From: Anaerohalosphaera lusitana
GTDB lineage: Bacteria > Planctomycetota > Phycisphaerae > Sedimentisphaerales > Anaerohalosphaeraceae
Assembly (NCBI RefSeq): GCF_002007645.1
Contig: NZ_CP019791.1
Coordinates: 3,588,593-3,652,592, forward strand
Length of the DNA: 64,000 nucleotides
Reading direction: 5' to 3'
Shown: piece by piece, positions 36,001 through 43,709 of the stretch
Layout: the number at the start of each line of letters is the position of its first letter
How positions within the stretch are numbered: the first letter of the stretch is position 1
The notes under the pieces: generated by a model
The model's input: the letters and a program-made list of their open reading frames with translations, nothing else
The model's database searches: none
What the model was told of the DNA's origin: nothing
Program-made: the position numbers and the translations under genes

Positions 36001-37420
36001 TCACATTAACCGTTCCACCTTGCAGATCAAGCGTTCCGACGCCGCCTGAATTTTGCCCGACCCACAGGTGACCGCCAAAGTTGACTTGCCCTCCGGCTTC
36101 TACTATCATTTTTGCCTTGCGATTGTATCCGATGCCAGACCAGCCGGAAGCAGTGTTGAGGCTTCCGCCGTCTTTTACACGAATCACACCAGCATCGGCG
36201 GCGCCATTGTCGCCCTGAACAAGCTGGTTGAAATAATGCACATCGGTGACAACAGCCTCGGCGGTGCCTGATCTGTTGAAGACGCATTTAAAATTGCCTT
36301 CGGGACTTCCGGAAATATAGGGCGACCAGTTTGACGCTGTGCCCCAGTCGGCGGAGGCTGCGTAAGTGTCCCAGACGATGCTTGTTGTGGTTGATGACCA
36401 GGTGGAAACGCTTTGCGGATCGGAGGCAGTGCCCTCGGTTCCGTAGCTGTCGCGCATTGTTACCGTGTAAGTATAGGTCGTATCGGCGGATAAGCCTGTA
36501 TTGGTATAGGTGTTGGAAGTAATCCAGCCGCTGTCCGCGCCGCCGGGATTGCCGGTTGTTTCGTCGAAATAATATTCGACCGGGCCGTCGTCGTCACTGC
36601 CGATCGTGGCTGTCATTGTGATCGTATCCGGGCCAGTTGAAACTGGCTTGAGATCGAACGTGGCGGGGTTGGGTGTTGGCGCACCGCTGTCACTTGGAAC
36701 GGCCGTGATGGTGGTTTTGCCGGGAATGGTGCCGTATTCTGCGGCTATCTGGCCGTCACCGCCAAAAGCGGTTATTTTTCCGGCGGAAGCGTAAGCGTTG
36801 GCCTCATCCACGACGTCGCCGTTTATCGTCACTGTTCCGTTGGAGATATCGAGGACAGAATCTCCATTGATCGAACTGGTTGCGTCCCAGCGGTCGAGGT
36901 TTAACGTGCCGGCATTAACATTGACATAACCAGTGCCGCTGGACCAGCCCAGTCCGATCTGTCCAGCAACGTTGACCGTGCCGCCGTTGATGTCCAAGGT
37001 TCCGACTGAAGGTGCATTGAGTCCGACCCAGAGGTGACTACCGAAGTTTATGGTACCGCCAGTTTCGACGATCGTATGTGCGGTGTTATTGTATCCGACG
37101 GCCGACCAATTCGCACCCGTGGTGATGCTTCCGCCGTCAGTGACGCGGATGACTCCGCCTGGGCCGTTGTCGCCCTGAACGAACAGGATGCAGGTTTGGG
37201 AATCGGTGACGAGGCATTCGGCGGCATCGGTTCGGTTGAACTGTGCCTTGCCGTCAGTTACGTCGGAAGGCAGGCCGTTGGTCCAGTTTGCTGCAACGCC
37301 CCAGTCGCCTGTATCCGGAGGAGTTATACCGTTGGAAGCCGGATCCCACACCGTGGAGGCGGTGGACAGGGTTCCGATCGACAGCATAAGCATCAGTGTA
37401 AAAATCAAACATCTATGCAT
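33029..37420 (-). CDS. Secreted double beta-helix (pectate-lyase-3/GH55-like) with two solenoid modules
   Basis: This 1463-residue protein has a signal peptide, a first copy of the shared module (22-240), a fibronectin-III-like spacer (250-340), a second module copy (345-555), a dockerin-like pair (DVNRDGGVNMLDLADLADDW, 560-620), and two tandem right-handed beta-helices. Each helix opens with the pectate-lyase-3 signature: FGIVADGVTDVTDEIQDAL near 640 and YNAVADGVTDNTAAFQSAL near 1060. Tandem helices of this type occur in GH55 beta-1,3-glucanases, so a lyase or hydrolase role is plausible, but catalytic residues could not be assigned. CGGAGAG precedes the ATG. A terminator separates it from the PEP-CTERM gene upstream, so it has its own promoter and probably heads the long operon. 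Confidence 0.82.
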   Translation of the reverse strand: MHRCLIFTLMLMLSIGTLSTASTVWDPASNGITPPDTGDWGVAANWTNGLPSDVTDGKAQFNRTDAAECLVTDSQTCILFVQGDNGPGGVIRVTDGGSITTGANWSAVGYNNTAHTIVETGGTINFGSHLWVGLNAPSVGTLDINGGTVNVAGQIGLGWSSGTGYVNVNAGTLNLDRWDATSSINGDSVLDISNGTVTINGDVVDEANAYASAGKITAFGGDGQIAAEYGTIPGKTTITAVPSDSGAPTPNPATFDLKPVSTGPDTITMTATIGSDDDGPVEYYFDETTGNPGGADSGWITSNTYTNTGLSADTTYTYTVTMRDSYGTEGTASDPQSVSTWSSTTTSIVWDTYAASADWGTASNWSPYISGSPEGNFKCVFNRSGTAEAVVTDVHYFNQLVQGDNGAADAGVIRVKDGGSLNTASGWSGIGYNRKAKMIVEAGGQVNFGGHLWVGQNSGGVGTLDLQGGTVNVKGSFSLGWSGGTGYANIKDGVLNLNQWAGLDAVKGSSHMDIEHGQVVIGGRSQTGVVDEHVKAGRITAFGGTGRIIYDYNITNPGKTTIRAIEGVDGDVNRDGGVNMLDLADLADDWLTADCDSPANFDEWCLVDFHDFASIAANWQTGVATNWHVADTIYMTEDIIVTPYRAENFGIVADGVTDVTDEIQDALIFIDNIGGGTLFLPAGNYKVSGNLTIPGRVMLRGDWQQPQPGSPVVGTVLQAYAGRGDQNAAPFIELSGSSGINGITIWYPEQTPDNIQPYPPTIHGGGNTVENVTFVNSYFAFTTFREGTTARPFVRNVYGTPLKTGIEFDCLADIGRMETVHFSPDYWAGSGLPNAPTAGQHESWIYNNGTGVIVRRIDWSYSCYVTVEGYSIGFALRPSRNDGKVPNGQSYAFDLIDCKTGVHIEASAYAGYQFTRFNIQDAQTGVYLASTSSETDMFHTCTISASGDAILSDGSAKVMIMSCDIQQGPLDINGGYLSVINSSFADTASNDIELAGNVRGASILGNTFIGGAHIADNTAYPVHIDHTPLAVDPLPAYDYRKPATVYQPAKADLFVVTDPPYNAVADGVTDNTAAFQSALTAADANGGGIVFVPGGTYRLEGTLVVPSGVELRGVYDCPHGTSQKGSLLNVYAGRNNANGTPFIQLESGAGIRGLNFHYPEQIYDENDTTNYGMAPYPFLIRGLGSDVYVINIAATIPYQLLDLATYRCDRHYIDYIMSTALKIGIHVGNGSTDGQIHNCQLNPSAFTHQGSYYESIPYGTADDIHKIQWRDATPYLFGHMTGQVLHENFVFGGAKGVHLVNENGNGPSGYCMGMGVDQCTNAMQIDDIGSGGLDMINSQIVTVNSTSGRYLETGASLIDTFRMFSCSGWGSHQYSAVINGGDVRLQLFHLARDGEAGAFAVHNTAQLESLGGDLRDYLGSGRPFLTIDGSASAAFIGNVINTDPSQMPANTSNVTSIGNLRVQ

Positions 37421-37641
37421 TGCGTACTCTCCGGAAAACGTTAGTTTTTAAATATTGTAAGCAGTGCCAAAGGAAGTATCGGCATAACAGGCACAGCGGT
37501 TCATGATCATTGCTCTTAGCCTCGGCAAGACTAAAGCAGACTTCAGATACTTATCATCCCACCTACCCCCATTACAGTTCCTAAAAGCACCCTTAAAATC
37601 TTTCTTAATTGTACAAAAATGCTCAGTCTAAAGGCAAATCT
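37421..37641. other. Leader/promoter region of the double beta-helix gene
   Basis: These 221 bases between the PEP-CTERM terminator and the 1463-codon gene hold no gene. They should contain the promoter for the long leftward unit. No clear -35/-10 pair was fixed. Confidence 0.4.
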
Positions 37642-37672
37642 AAAAAGGGCTGCGGGATCAAACCCGCAACCC
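37642..37672 (-). terminator. Rho-independent terminator after PEP-CTERM gene
   Basis: On the minus strand GGGTTGCGGG pairs with CCCGCAGCCC (one mismatch) around the loop TTTGAT and is followed by TTTTT. It lies 22 bases past the PEP-CTERM stop codon. Confidence 0.85.
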
Positions 37673-37694
37673 GGAGATGACAATTCAGAAGGTC

Positions 37695-38495
37695 TTAGTC
37701 ACGCTTTCTTTTCAGCATTGCCAGTGCTCCCAGACCCAGCAGGGACAGTGTAGCGGGTTCGGGAACCACCGTAACAGTTGTCAGGTTAGTAGCTTCATCG
37801 TATGTTGCTTCCACGTTTCCGATAATGCCATCACCTGCGATCAAACCATTAGCAGCGTAGTCATTAATGGTGCCGATGCGGTCATTGAGAAGAGTGACCT
37901 TGCCAGTTCCGTTAATGTTCAGCAGCGAGCCGTGCTTTATAGAGCTGGATCCATCGCCATGAATATTGGCCAGAGCCAGAAGGCCGCCGTCATAAACGTT
38001 GACAAATCCCTGACTAGTCGATCCGCCCCATCCGAGACCGAGCATACTTCCGACGGTGACGGTTCCGAAGATGTCAACGGTTCCGACTGCACCATCATTC
38101 AAACCGATCCAGGCATGCTGACCGAAGTTAAAGGTTCCGCCGGCTTCCACGATCAGTTGTGCAGTGTCATTGTATCCAACTGCCGACCAGTTATCGCTGA
38201 CAGTTGTAATGGTTCCTCCGTTGAGGACCCGGAGTACACCGCCAGGATTATTGTCGCCCTGAACAACCTGGAAGCCCGAGTATGAGCCAGCTACCTGGGC
38301 CTCGGCAGCACCGGGGACATTGAATACAGCCTTGGCTTCGGTATCACCTGGAAGACCGCCAGTCCAGTTAGCGGCATCGCCCCATAAGCCGGTATCCGGC
38401 GGGGTAATACCATTGCCTGCCGGATTCCATACAGTCGCAGCACTTGAGACTGCAGCTAATGCCATTACGCATGTCAATACAATAAACTTTTTCAT
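37695..38495 (-). CDS. PEP-CTERM protein, single beta-solenoid module
   Basis: This 266-residue protein is one copy of the shared beta-solenoid module after a signal peptide (MKKFIVLTCVMALAAVSSA), followed by a classic PEP-CTERM tail: VPEPATLSLLGLGALAMLKRKRD, that is VPEP, a hydrophobic helix and a basic end. PEP-CTERM tails are processed by an exosortase, which is not in the window. Module landmarks are ITPPDTGLWGDAANWTGGLPGD, VVQGDNNPGGVLRV and NWSAVGYNDTAQLIVEAGG. The start ATG at 38495 has GGAGGG ten bases upstream; the reading upstream of it has no ribosome site. It is probably a surface or matrix protein. It is followed by a strong terminator, as expected for a highly expressed gene. 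Confidence 0.88.
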   Translation of the reverse strand: MKKFIVLTCVMALAAVSSAATVWNPAGNGITPPDTGLWGDAANWTGGLPGDTEAKAVFNVPGAAEAQVAGSYSGFQVVQGDNNPGGVLRVLNGGTITTVSDNWSAVGYNDTAQLIVEAGGTFNFGQHAWIGLNDGAVGTVDIFGTVTVGSMLGLGWGGSTSQGFVNVYDGGLLALANIHGDGSSSIKHGSLLNINGTGKVTLLNDRIGTINDYAANGLIAGDGIIGNVEATYDEATNLTTVTVVPEPATLSLLGLGALAMLKRKRD

Positions 38496-38604
38496 CTTTC
38501 TTTCCCTCCAAACAAATGAAATACTTTGCGGCAACGAATCCTGCTCCAACACAGAACAACGAACCCTGCCGCAATTCTTACAAACAAAATCTTATTCAAA
38601 CATA

Positions 38605-38631
38605 GGTACCCGGGTTCAAGACCCGGGCACC
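38605..38631 (-). terminator. Strong hairpin between solenoid genes
   Basis: GGTACCCGGGT and ACCCGGGCACC pair with one mismatch around a five-base loop. It lies 24 bases past the stop of the 512-residue solenoid protein. The T-run after it is poor, so it may be a partial terminator or an mRNA-stabilising hairpin before the PEP-CTERM gene. Confidence 0.5.
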
Positions 38632-38654
38632 CGTTTCAATTCATATTAGCTGAC

Positions 38655-40193
38655 TTACTCTTCTTGCGGGATCGGTGTGGGTCCATCTAAAGCAAAGTCA
38701 GCGAGCCATCCACTGGCCAGAGCAGCAAAGTCAGCGAGGTCAATCTTACAGTCTGTGACAATGTCACCTACGTACTGCTCGTCCAGGTTGATAACAGCAG
38801 TAGCAGCCTGGCATGGGCTTTCCGCACAATCGTGGGTAACACTTGCAGAATCAGTATCGTTGAATCCGTCATCAACTGTAACGGTGACTGTAAACGGTCC
38901 TGAATGGTAATCAACCTTCACAGTAGGTTCGGCTACAGTGTTGCTTGGTTCAAAGATCGCATTTGGATCATCCGATGTCCACAGATAGGTTACTTCCGAC
39001 GGCGTGTCATCAACTAATTCAATCTGCAGGTCTATCGGCTCATTGATCCAGGTTGCTGTCGGTGGTGTAGTAATGGCTACTGTAGGCGGTACATTAGGAG
39101 TTACGATAAATGGTGTAACTTCGCCTTCGACTATCTCTGCAGCAGTGTTCGGATCGTTGTAATCAACCACTGACGGATCGCCGTAGACATACGAATTCAC
39201 CTGCCAATAGTAAGTTGTCGGTTCGGTAACACTTGAGACATCGACTGTAGCTGAAGTATCATTCAGACCCTGAGTGACGATCTGAGAGTTGGCTGTCATA
39301 TCCGGACTAGTTCCGAAACGGACATCCACCCATACATCTATTGCAGGTGCGACCGGATCAAGGTTTGTCCATGTAAGTTCGAGCGCACTGTCGGGCGCGA
39401 CTTCGGTGTAAACCGGGTTGCGGTTCAGCGGATCCGGGGCAGTTATGGTTGTGACATTGTTTTCATAAACAACCACGGGTGTCGAAAGGCCGCCAAAGCC
39501 GATGATCCTGTCAGCAGCAATATACTCTGACGCCCAGTACGTTTGATCACCATCATCAAAGATTTCAAACGTACCGAATTTGATGTCCATTACCGAACCG
39601 TCATGAACGCCCTTGCCGTCACTCCAGTGGTCAATGCTAAGAAGACCCGCATTGAGATTCACCGTGGCTATACCGCCTTCGGGATTAGGGTATCCTCCCA
39701 AGCTGAAGTCTCCACCGTTGGTAACGGTTCCGCCATTGATCTCGATGACAGCCTCAGCGCCGGCTTTCATGCCCCACCAGAAGTGACCGGCATGGTTGTA
39801 AACGCCGCCGTTTTCAACGACCAGCTTGGCGGGATGGTTATATCCAACGGCCATCCAGTTGCCTTCGGTGGTGAGGACTCCACCATCCATAATGCGAACA
39901 AGGTTTTCTTCGGGAACGGTTGCACTTCCGCCGTCGCCCATGACCAGGTCCTTAAGAGTCTGGGCATCGGTCACGCGAGCTTCCACGGCGGCGGGAACAT
40001 TAAATACGGCCTTATCATCCAGGCCCGAACCCTCGGTACCCGGCAAGCCGGCTGTCCAGTTGTCAGCGTCGCCCCAGTTGGCATAACCGTCGGCAATGTC
40101 AGTCGCGTCAACAGCATTCCACACCGTAGTAGCAGGCGACATGCCGGCCATCAGCAAGATTACTGCCAAACACAGTATCCGTTTTAATCTCAT
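38655..40193 (-). CDS. Secreted solenoid-module protein with Ig-like domains and C-terminal EF-hand
   Basis: This 512-residue protein carries a signal peptide (MRLKRILCLAVILLMAGMSPA), the shared module (about 22-240: NWTAGLPG, VEARVTDAQTLKDLVMGDGG, WMAVGYNHPAKLVVENGG), a fibronectin/Ig-like domain (250-345, TYYWQVNSY), a second Ig- or PKD-like domain (350-450, TVAITTPPTATWINEP) and a single dockerin-like half-repeat near the end (DCKIDLADFAALASGWLAD). No catalytic domain is visible, so a structural or carbohydrate-holding role is likely. GGAGGT precedes the ATG. It follows the similar 510-residue gene by 44 bases in the same operon and looks like its tandem duplicate. Confidence 0.82.
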   Translation of the reverse strand: MRLKRILCLAVILLMAGMSPATTVWNAVDATDIADGYANWGDADNWTAGLPGTEGSGLDDKAVFNVPAAVEARVTDAQTLKDLVMGDGGSATVPEENLVRIMDGGVLTTEGNWMAVGYNHPAKLVVENGGVYNHAGHFWWGMKAGAEAVIEINGGTVTNGGDFSLGGYPNPEGGIATVNLNAGLLSIDHWSDGKGVHDGSVMDIKFGTFEIFDDGDQTYWASEYIAADRIIGFGGLSTPVVVYENNVTTITAPDPLNRNPVYTEVAPDSALELTWTNLDPVAPAIDVWVDVRFGTSPDMTANSQIVTQGLNDTSATVDVSSVTEPTTYYWQVNSYVYGDPSVVDYNDPNTAAEIVEGEVTPFIVTPNVPPTVAITTPPTATWINEPIDLQIELVDDTPSEVTYLWTSDDPNAIFEPSNTVAEPTVKVDYHSGPFTVTVTVDDGFNDTDSASVTHDCAESPCQAATAVINLDEQYVGDIVTDCKIDLADFAALASGWLADFALDGPTPIPQEE

Positions 40194-40237
40194 CTTTATT
40201 ACCTCCAGAAAGAGTCTTAATTCTTTTATTTCACTAA

Positions 40238-41770
40238 TTAGTTTTGCGGAATGACCGTTGGCTCAGTGAGTTCATAATCGGTCAGCCAATCAGCACAGAT
40301 AGCAGCAAGATCGTTGAGGTCGACCACACAGAACGGCTCGGCGACATCCATCGGATAATCAGCAGCGACACCGATAACTTCTGCAGCCGCACAAGCATCT
40401 TCGGCAACATGCAGGATGATGCTGTCAGAATTGGCTTCCTCGATCCCATTGAGCTCGTCCCATACAGTACAGGTCAGAGTTACCTCGCCAGCCGCAGCAG
40501 CGGCGGTTACGACAGGATCCTCTACGGTATTGTCGAGTGAGAAGCTAACACTCGCATCGCTGGCGGTCCATTCAATGTATTGCGTTGAACCACCGGTGTC
40601 TGTGATCGTGGCGTCCAACTGAACGGGTTCGCCAACCCAGGTTACCGTGTCAGGCGTTTCGATAACGACTGTGGGCGGGGCGTCATCGGTGACCTCAAAT
40701 TCGAACAGCTCGCCTTCGATCATGTTTTCTTCGTTGATCTTGTCAGCGCCATAGATATATGAGTCAACCTGCCAATAGTACTTCGTGGGCGGTGTACCGA
40801 TAACCTCAACCGGCACTTGTACAGTTGTAGTATTCTGTCCTGCGGTAACCTTTTGCGAGTAGACCTGGTTGTCGAGTTTATTCGGATCGGTGCCGAACCA
40901 GACGTCGACATATACATCATCGCCAGGCGTGTTGGGGTCAAGATTCGTCCAATTCAAATCCAACATAGTGGTGGTGTTTTCATCGATCAGAAGCGATTCA
41001 CCATAAGCCGGCGAGGGCTGCATCGGGCTGGTCGCAGTAACCAGTGTCAAGCCGTCAACTCTTTCAACATTCAGCGTGCCGAGGCCGCCAAAACCTACGA
41101 TGGTTCCTGCATCGATACGGCTCCAGAGTTTGCTGGGCGGGGTTGCATAGTTGTTTTCGATCGCGAGCGTGCCGAACTTGATGTCGCAGACAGAAGTCTC
41201 GCTGTCGAAATCATCCGGATAGTAACGCATCCTCAGAGTACCATTGTTAATGGTTATAAGTCCGGTACCGCCGCCCCTGCCAAGGTCCATAGCGTCGTCA
41301 ACGTCGACAAATCCACCATCGAGGATAAGTTCTCCAACAGCTCCGGCGTTCATTCCAAACCAAAGGTGAGAGTCCAAAAGCACCTGGCCGCCTTCTTCAA
41401 CGATCATTGTACCGCCAGCATTGTAAGCGATAGCACACCAGGAACCGCCTGTCTTGGTAATGACTCCGCCATCCATTACGCGAAGGATGCCGGCATCTCC
41501 GCCGTCACCAATAACCAGATTGCTCGAAAACGTCAGAGTATCTGTCGTAACCTGACATTCCACAGCAGCACCGGCGTCGTTGAAGACGGGTTTTTGATCA
41601 ATGTCGCCCGGCAGTCCGTTGGACCAGTTTTCCGCAACATCCCAGTTAGCTGTGCCGTTCACAATGGCATCGGGGTCCGGATTGCTCTCCGGGTCCCACA
41701 CCGTATTCGCGGCGGCAAACCCTCCCATCAACAAGATGGCCGCTAAACACATAACAACTTCTCTTCTCAT
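40238..41770 (-). CDS. Secreted solenoid-module protein, paralogue of the next gene
   Basis: This 510-residue protein has the same plan as its downstream neighbour: signal peptide (MCLAAILLMGGFAAA), shared module (NWSNGLPGD, SNLVIGDGGDAGILRVMDGG, AYNAGGTMIVEEGG), a fibronectin/Ig-like domain (KYYWQVDSYIYGA), a further Ig-like domain (VVIETPDTVTWVGEP) and one dockerin-like half-repeat (PFCVVDLNDLAAICADWLTD). Both proteins end in a similar short tail (PTPIPQEE versus PTVIPQN), which supports recent duplication. The start ATG at 41770 has GGAGG eight bases upstream; two earlier in-frame starts overlap that site. It is the first large gene of the leftward unit after the divergent intergenic region. 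Confidence 0.82.
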   Translation of the reverse strand: MRREVVMCLAAILLMGGFAAANTVWDPESNPDPDAIVNGTANWDVAENWSNGLPGDIDQKPVFNDAGAAVECQVTTDTLTFSSNLVIGDGGDAGILRVMDGGVITKTGGSWCAIAYNAGGTMIVEEGGQVLLDSHLWFGMNAGAVGELILDGGFVDVDDAMDLGRGGGTGLITINNGTLRMRYYPDDFDSETSVCDIKFGTLAIENNYATPPSKLWSRIDAGTIVGFGGLGTLNVERVDGLTLVTATSPMQPSPAYGESLLIDENTTTMLDLNWTNLDPNTPGDDVYVDVWFGTDPNKLDNQVYSQKVTAGQNTTTVQVPVEVIGTPPTKYYWQVDSYIYGADKINEENMIEGELFEFEVTDDAPPTVVIETPDTVTWVGEPVQLDATITDTGGSTQYIEWTASDASVSFSLDNTVEDPVVTAAAAAGEVTLTCTVWDELNGIEEANSDSIILHVAEDACAAAEVIGVAADYPMDVAEPFCVVDLNDLAAICADWLTDYELTEPTVIPQN

Positions 41771-41821
41771 TTTCATAACCTCCAAAACAAGTGATATTAG
41801 CTATATCTACACAATACGCTC

Positions 41822-42046
41822 TTAGTGAACCATGAAACAGTTGCCAAAGCTAGCCACGTTGAGGGCAAGCGCATCCTGGGTGCAATTAGGATGCTGGGGA
41901 TTCGCTTGCAGATGCTGGGGGGCAAAATTGCCGGGAAGAACAGTCGGATTCAAGCCTGGTGCCTGTGTCGGGGTGGAGGGTAAGGAATTGGAAGACAGTG
42001 CCTTAGCATAAATTTTGTAAGGCACCTGGTCGATTGAATTACCCAT
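41822..42046 (-). CDS. Possible small protein gene, unknown
   Basis: An ATG opens a 74-codon reading frame that ends 51 bases before the solenoid gene start. The predicted peptide (MGNSIDQVPYKIYAKALSSN at its start, ALNVASFGNCFMVH at its end) is Pro- and Asn-rich and has no signal peptide or known motif. It lies between a possible promoter at 42134-42162 and the solenoid gene. No good ribosome site is seen (GTGAAG only), so it may be untranslated leader. Confidence 0.25.
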   Translation of the reverse strand: MGNSIDQVPYKIYAKALSSNSLPSTPTQAPGLNPTVLPGNFAPQHLQANPQHPNCTQDALALNVASFGNCFMVH

Positions 42047-42133
42047 TAACTTCACCACTTTCGCTCCAATTGATGAAACAAGAAATCGGCACACCTGATT
42101 CGTTGAGCACACTGGCTGTCTTCATCTTTTAGC

Positions 42134-42162
42134 ATGGTAACTGCTTCGGCAATAAATGTCAA
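42134..42162 (-). promoter_or_regulatory. Possible promoter for the leftward solenoid genes
   Basis: On the minus strand TTGACA (42157-42162) is followed after 17 bases by TACCAT (42134-42139), a perfect -35 and a four-of-six -10. It would give a leader of about 350 bases before the 510-residue protein. Confidence 0.35.
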
Positions 42163-42199
42163 CGAAATAATCAAAACTCTTTTTGAAATGACTATTATT

Positions 42200-42209
42200 T
42201 GTAATTACA
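42200..42209. promoter_or_regulatory. TGTAATTACA palindrome
   Basis: This is a perfect 10-base palindrome in the divergent region. GTAATTACAT also occurs at 48270-48279, next to the regulator's own promoter. It is a candidate operator by position and symmetry only. Confidence 0.25.
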
Positions 42210-42480
42210 TTTGACTGGAACCCAAACATCGCCGCCGCTTCGCAAACCACATAAAGCCTTTAACCACATGAAGATAGGAGAATATGAGTTATTGAATTGC
42301 TAATTGTTCGGCGATGCTACAAACGCTGTTTACAGAGTTACAATTATCCGTGAGTGAGCTATGTCATGCTCCGTTTTTCTTTTTGATCACCTTCTGCTTT
42401 AAGCAATGATACCCATTTTTCTATCCTGGTTCGACTATTCTTCACAGCTTCATGGCCAGGGCCAAAACACATGTTTTTAC

Positions 42481-42509
42481 TTGACATTTTCACTTAAATA
42501 CAATTATAT
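42481..42509 (+). promoter_or_regulatory. Possible promoter for phosphoesterase-sulfatase genes
   Basis: TTGACA at 42481-42486, a 17-base spacer and TTATAT at 42504-42509 lie about 100 bases before the phosphoesterase start. The -35 is perfect but the -10 matches only in part. Confidence 0.35.
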
Positions 42510-42611
42510 GACATTACATTTGAACAACAAACTATTCATGCCCGAGGCTGCTGGGTTAAGCACATCACGGATTCCGGAATTCCATGAAGTAATCCAATTC
42601 ATAGAGGTCAC

Positions 42612-43502
42612 ATGAGATATTGGTCACTATACTTGATTCGTCGGCAGAATTTCTACTTATTCTTTTTGTTGTGTCTTACGTTTTTTTCGGGCTGCTGCCT
42701 TAGACCAGATTCAACTTCTCCGGGTGATCAATTCGATTCACGGCAGAAGGAGAGTATTCGGTTTATCGTTGCTGCGGACCCGCAACTGTTTCGCGGCGAC
42801 AAAAGTGATCTGGTCGAAGCGATTCAATTGATCAATCGGCTGGAGCCGGATTTTGTGGTAATGTGCGGCGATCTCGTTGAAACGCCAAGCAACATGGAGC
42901 AGATCCGGGCATATAAAGATGCGGTCACTGAGCTTTCCGGCGACATACCTTTGTATAATCTGCCGGGGAACCATGACCTGGGACGCCCTGTCGGGAGCAA
43001 CAACATATCTACTTATCAGCAGCATTTTGGTGAGCTGTGGTTTGATTTCGAATACGGTGACGGGCTTTTCATCGGACTTTGTTCGGACATTCTGGCTGAT
43101 GCGGATGCGCCGATGCATGGGGAGCATAAGAAATGGCTTTGGGATATATTGGACAGCCCGGAGGCGAAGAAAGCGGAAAATATTTTCGTCTTCATGCATC
43201 ACCCGCTGTACTTAAACTCGCCGGATGAGCCCGGGGCCTATTCCAACATGCCAGTCGGGATTCGGAAGGAGCTGTTGGAGTTTTTTGTACAAAACGGTGT
43301 TCAGGCGGTATTTTCCGGCCATTTTCATGACAACAGGATCAATAGTTACCAGGGCGTGGACCTGATCACGACGAACTCGATTACCGCTCCGCTGGGTAAG
43401 ATCCCTGCAGGTTTCCGCGTGGTGGAAGTAAGGCAAGAACGTTATGAGCAGACATACTATACTACCGAGGAACTTAAGAAGGAAATTGAAACATTGCGAT
43501 AA
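42612..43502 (+). CDS. Metallophosphoesterase lipoprotein
   Basis: This 296-residue calcineurin-like phosphoesterase shows its two-metal motifs in order: AADPQLF near residue 55, GDLVE near 83, PGNHD near 119, HHPLY near 197 and GHFHDN near 236. The N-terminus has a hydrophobic segment ending FFSGCC, a lipobox, so it should be a lipoprotein outside the cytoplasm. GAGG lies six bases before the ATG. It stands first in a rightward group with two sulfatases and may remove phosphate from glycans or cell-surface material. It is a different, simpler protein than the phosphoesterase domain at 22.5-25.4 kb. Confidence 0.87.
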   Translation: MRYWSLYLIRRQNFYLFFLLCLTFFSGCCLRPDSTSPGDQFDSRQKESIRFIVAADPQLFRGDKSDLVEAIQLINRLEPDFVVMCGDLVETPSNMEQIRAYKDAVTELSGDIPLYNLPGNHDLGRPVGSNNISTYQQHFGELWFDFEYGDGLFIGLCSDILADADAPMHGEHKKWLWDILDSPEAKKAENIFVFMHHPLYLNSPDEPGAYSNMPVGIRKELLEFFVQNGVQAVFSGHFHDNRINSYQGVDLITTNSITAPLGKIPAGFRVVEVRQERYEQTYYTTEELKKEIETLR

Positions 43503-43539
43503 CAAAGATACCTTAAGGTTGAGAGAAAGGGTGTAATTC

Positions 43540-43674
43540 CGGGCGGCGCCGGTGATGTCGATCGAGCATGAGGATTGCGATGTGATGCTTTGTAAGATGT
43601 TCGTCGATGCCGCTGTGATCAATCCGATCGCATTGCGTTTATGGAGCAATCTGCTGGGCGGTAGTGAGGAATGA
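43540..43674 (+). pseudogene. Possible relic of a sugar-phosphate isomerase/epimerase C-terminus
   Basis: An open frame of 44 codons in the gap before the sulfatase gene reads VMSIEHEDCDVMLCKMFVDA and onward to a stop at 43672. SIEHED is characteristic of the last barrel strand of xylose-isomerase-like TIM-barrel sugar isomerases/epimerases. The frame has a stop just upstream and no start with a ribosome site, so this would be a remnant of a deleted gene. The match is short and could be chance. Confidence 0.3.
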
Positions 43675-43709
43675 AGTGAAATGTATTTTGTTTTCGAGAA
43701 GGCGAAACC

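Larger units (their letters stand above)
41771..42611. other. Long divergent intergenic region
   Basis: About 840 bases separate the leftward solenoid genes from the rightward phosphoesterase-sulfatase genes. It is AT-rich, holds a possible promoter in each direction (42134-42162 minus, 42481-42509 plus), a TGTAATTACA palindrome at 42200-42209, and one possible small leftward gene (41822-42046). A 69-codon reading on the plus strand (42406-42615) has no ribosome site and is not accepted. Confidence 0.5.

Noticed and set aside
42406-42615. 69-codon plus-strand reading before the phosphoesterase
   Set aside because: It has no ribosome site and overlaps the promoter candidate and the real phosphoesterase start.
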